A model generated the notes under the pieces. That model saw nothing but the letters and a program-made list of their open reading frames with translations, did no database searches and was not told the DNA's origin. DNA of 20,242 nucleotides from JAVBLK01 sp031553565 (GTDB taxonomy: Bacteria; Bacillota; Clostridia; Christensenellales; DUVY01): assembly GCA_031553565.1 (NCBI GenBank), contig JAVBLK010000017.1:1-20242 (forward strand). The letters run 5' to 3'. Made by a program: the position numbers and the translations under genes. Positions 19,011-20,242 of this stretch are shown piece after piece. Numbering within the stretch: position 1 is the first letter of the stretch; every line of letters begins with the position of its first letter.

Positions 19011-20066
19011 ATGAGAACCGAAACACTTTTCAAGAGACAATGGAAAATTTCGGTTATAGCACTGGTGTTAATAGTACTTGTCGCAAGTATATTGTGTGCA
19101 ACAATTCCAACAACAGCATACGCAAAAGAAGTAGATTTTGCGGAAAATACAATTCAGCGACGAATTCCAACACTTAATGACGATTTTGACGATAGCAAAG
19201 TTATTGTTGTTCTTAACCAAAAGAATAGTAAATACAATGGTGTAGTTAGAATTGAGGATTTTAAGATAGACGTAGAAAAGGCAAGTCTGGTTAATACTCA
19301 ACGGACTGAACGTTTAGATAGAAGCGATGATTCCGCTACGGATGCAGTTAAAACTGGACAAGCAGTAGTCACCGACCTTTTTCGGGTAGATAATGCGAAA
19401 AGTAGTAGTTTGGTGAGCGAAAGCGAGTTTTTTCAAATACTATCTATTGATTTGCCTATAAGAGGAAAAGAAAAGGTTCTTGAGGCGATAGCAGAGCTTA
19501 AAAAATCTGAGATAGTTTATTCTGCTGAGCCAGATTATCGTTACGAAACGATTGATTTGTGGGCACCTAACGATACGAACTATACCACTAGTCAGTGGGG
19601 GTTAACGGGAACAAATGGGATACAAGCAGCAAATGCTTGGGATATGACGCGAGGTCTTGCTGATATTAGAGTGGGCTTATTTGAAACAGGTGCGCAGCAA
19701 AATCACCCCGACCTAGACGGCAGGTTTTTGGCACCAAATTTTACATTAGGTAATGCAGACCATGGAACTCACGTTGCAGGAATTGTGGGTGCCATTTCAA
19801 ATAATAATCAAGGAGTAGCAGGCGTTTCACAATCTAATATGATGTTGCTAAATCGCAATTCAAACGATTTTGTTGACAGCATGGCAAGGGCTGCAAATAA
19901 TAATATTTGGGTTATCAACGCTAGTTACGAGTACATAAGCGGTGGCGTAATAGAAAATCACGCAGTTGCAATACATAATTACCAAGGTTTGCTCGTGTGC
20001 GCCGCAGGCAACAGCACTGCAGATATTGATAATGGTCAGGGGGACGTTTACCTTGACAGAGAATAG
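19011..20066 (+). pseudogene. Subtilase (S8 peptidase) truncated before the catalytic serine
   Basis: The product has a signal peptide (about residues 14-38, ending AYA), an I9-like propeptide (about 60-180) and the first part of an S8 catalytic domain (about 190-340). Recognisable are HPDL (232-235), the catalytic His251 in DHGTHVAGIVG, and the oxyanion Asn334 in CAAGN. At the catalytic Asp position the sequence reads GLFETGA, with Glu225 instead of Asp. The GTSMA serine block is missing because the palindromic element starts at 20033; the last residues GQGDVYLDRE are element-encoded. It is therefore inactive as read, unless the rest lies beyond the window and the element is removed. GGAG precedes the ATG. 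Confidence 0.85.
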
Positions 20067-20242
20067 AGAGATTGAGGCTTCTAGTCCTGTCAAGGTAAAC
20101 GTCCCCCTGACCACTTTGATACGTTGCCTGAAAACGTGCGTGAAATGATGGAGCAGAAGACATACAATTGGCTTGAGCATGAGGATAAGGTTTATGAGGC
20201 CTTTGGCAATGTGCTGACAGAACTAGTAAATAAATATAAAAT
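20033..20242 (+). mobile_element. Palindrome-ended element, copy B (runs off the window)
   Basis: Perfect 27-bp arms at 20033-20059 and 20087-20113, then the same possible transposase-tail coding region as copy A up to the window end. Only two differences from copy A are seen: C for A in the loop (CTTCTAG against CTTATAG) and one extra A before ATGATGG. Here the frame HFDTLPENVREMMEQKTYNW is unbroken from about 20111, so copy B is the less damaged one. Left of TGGTCAGG the two copies share nothing, which fixes the element boundary. It interrupts the subtilase gene. Confidence 0.72.

Noticed and set aside
17973..20242. CRISPR array
   Set aside because: The repeats are two copies 2 kb apart with palindromic ends and coding content, not short regularly spaced units.

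Overview
The window looks like a chromosomal segment of a spore-forming, Gram-positive anaerobe of the Clostridia type. The evidence is a complete spoIIAA-spoIIAB-sigF sporulation locus, a DUF1385/prmC/prfA neighbourhood, an acetyl-CoA-type MetA, strong AGGAGG-like ribosome binding sites, sigma-A-type TTGACA/TATAAT promoters and CCA-encoded tRNA genes. I cannot place it at genus level. No rRNA or CRISPR array was seen.

Layout. 1-660: non-coding DNA with a small foldback element (MITE copy 1), a leftward promoter inside an inverted repeat, and a MITE-end remnant. 678-1623: six leftward tRNA genes (Pro, Met/Ile2, Phe, Asp, Thr, Tyr in transcription order) with a clear promoter and terminator. 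1882-3731: the forespore sigma-F switch and its terminator. 3758-5178: MITE copy 2 in reverse orientation, an IS5-family transposase and a long inverted repeat. 5208-8246: a fused DUF1385-PrmC protein followed by release factor 1, so the enzyme that methylates RF1 is encoded directly before its substrate. 8247-8854: a long non-coding gap with a 37-bp inverted repeat, a promoter-to-terminator unit and MITE copy 3. 8855-10237: purF. 10253-10822: a Phd/YefM-type antitoxin and a truncated RelE/ParE-type toxin. 10866-11780: metA on the minus strand. 12199-13848: a DUF1700-like membrane protein and a DUF4097-like surface protein. 14000-16940: a self-contained transcription unit encoding an NfeD/YqiJ-like membrane protein, a short SPFH-only mini-flotillin and a full flotillin.

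17025-20242 is visibly more AT-rich and encodes only secreted or lipid-anchored proteins plus repeats. It holds a lipoprotein with one InlB-type repeat, a truncated secreted protein, a lipoprotein resembling a subtilase propeptide, and a subtilase. The truncated secreted gene and the subtilase gene are both cut by near-identical copies of a palindrome-ended element that carries what may be the tail of a REP-associated (RAYT-like) transposase.

The most interesting points are the DUF1385-PrmC fusion, the mini-flotillin between NfeD-like protein and flotillin, the propeptide-like lipoprotein originally overlapping the subtilase gene by ATGA, the palindromic element that twice ended secreted-protein genes, and the three-copy MITE family with inferred 4-bp target duplications. 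None of these was tested by database search; all function calls rest on motif recognition by eye.
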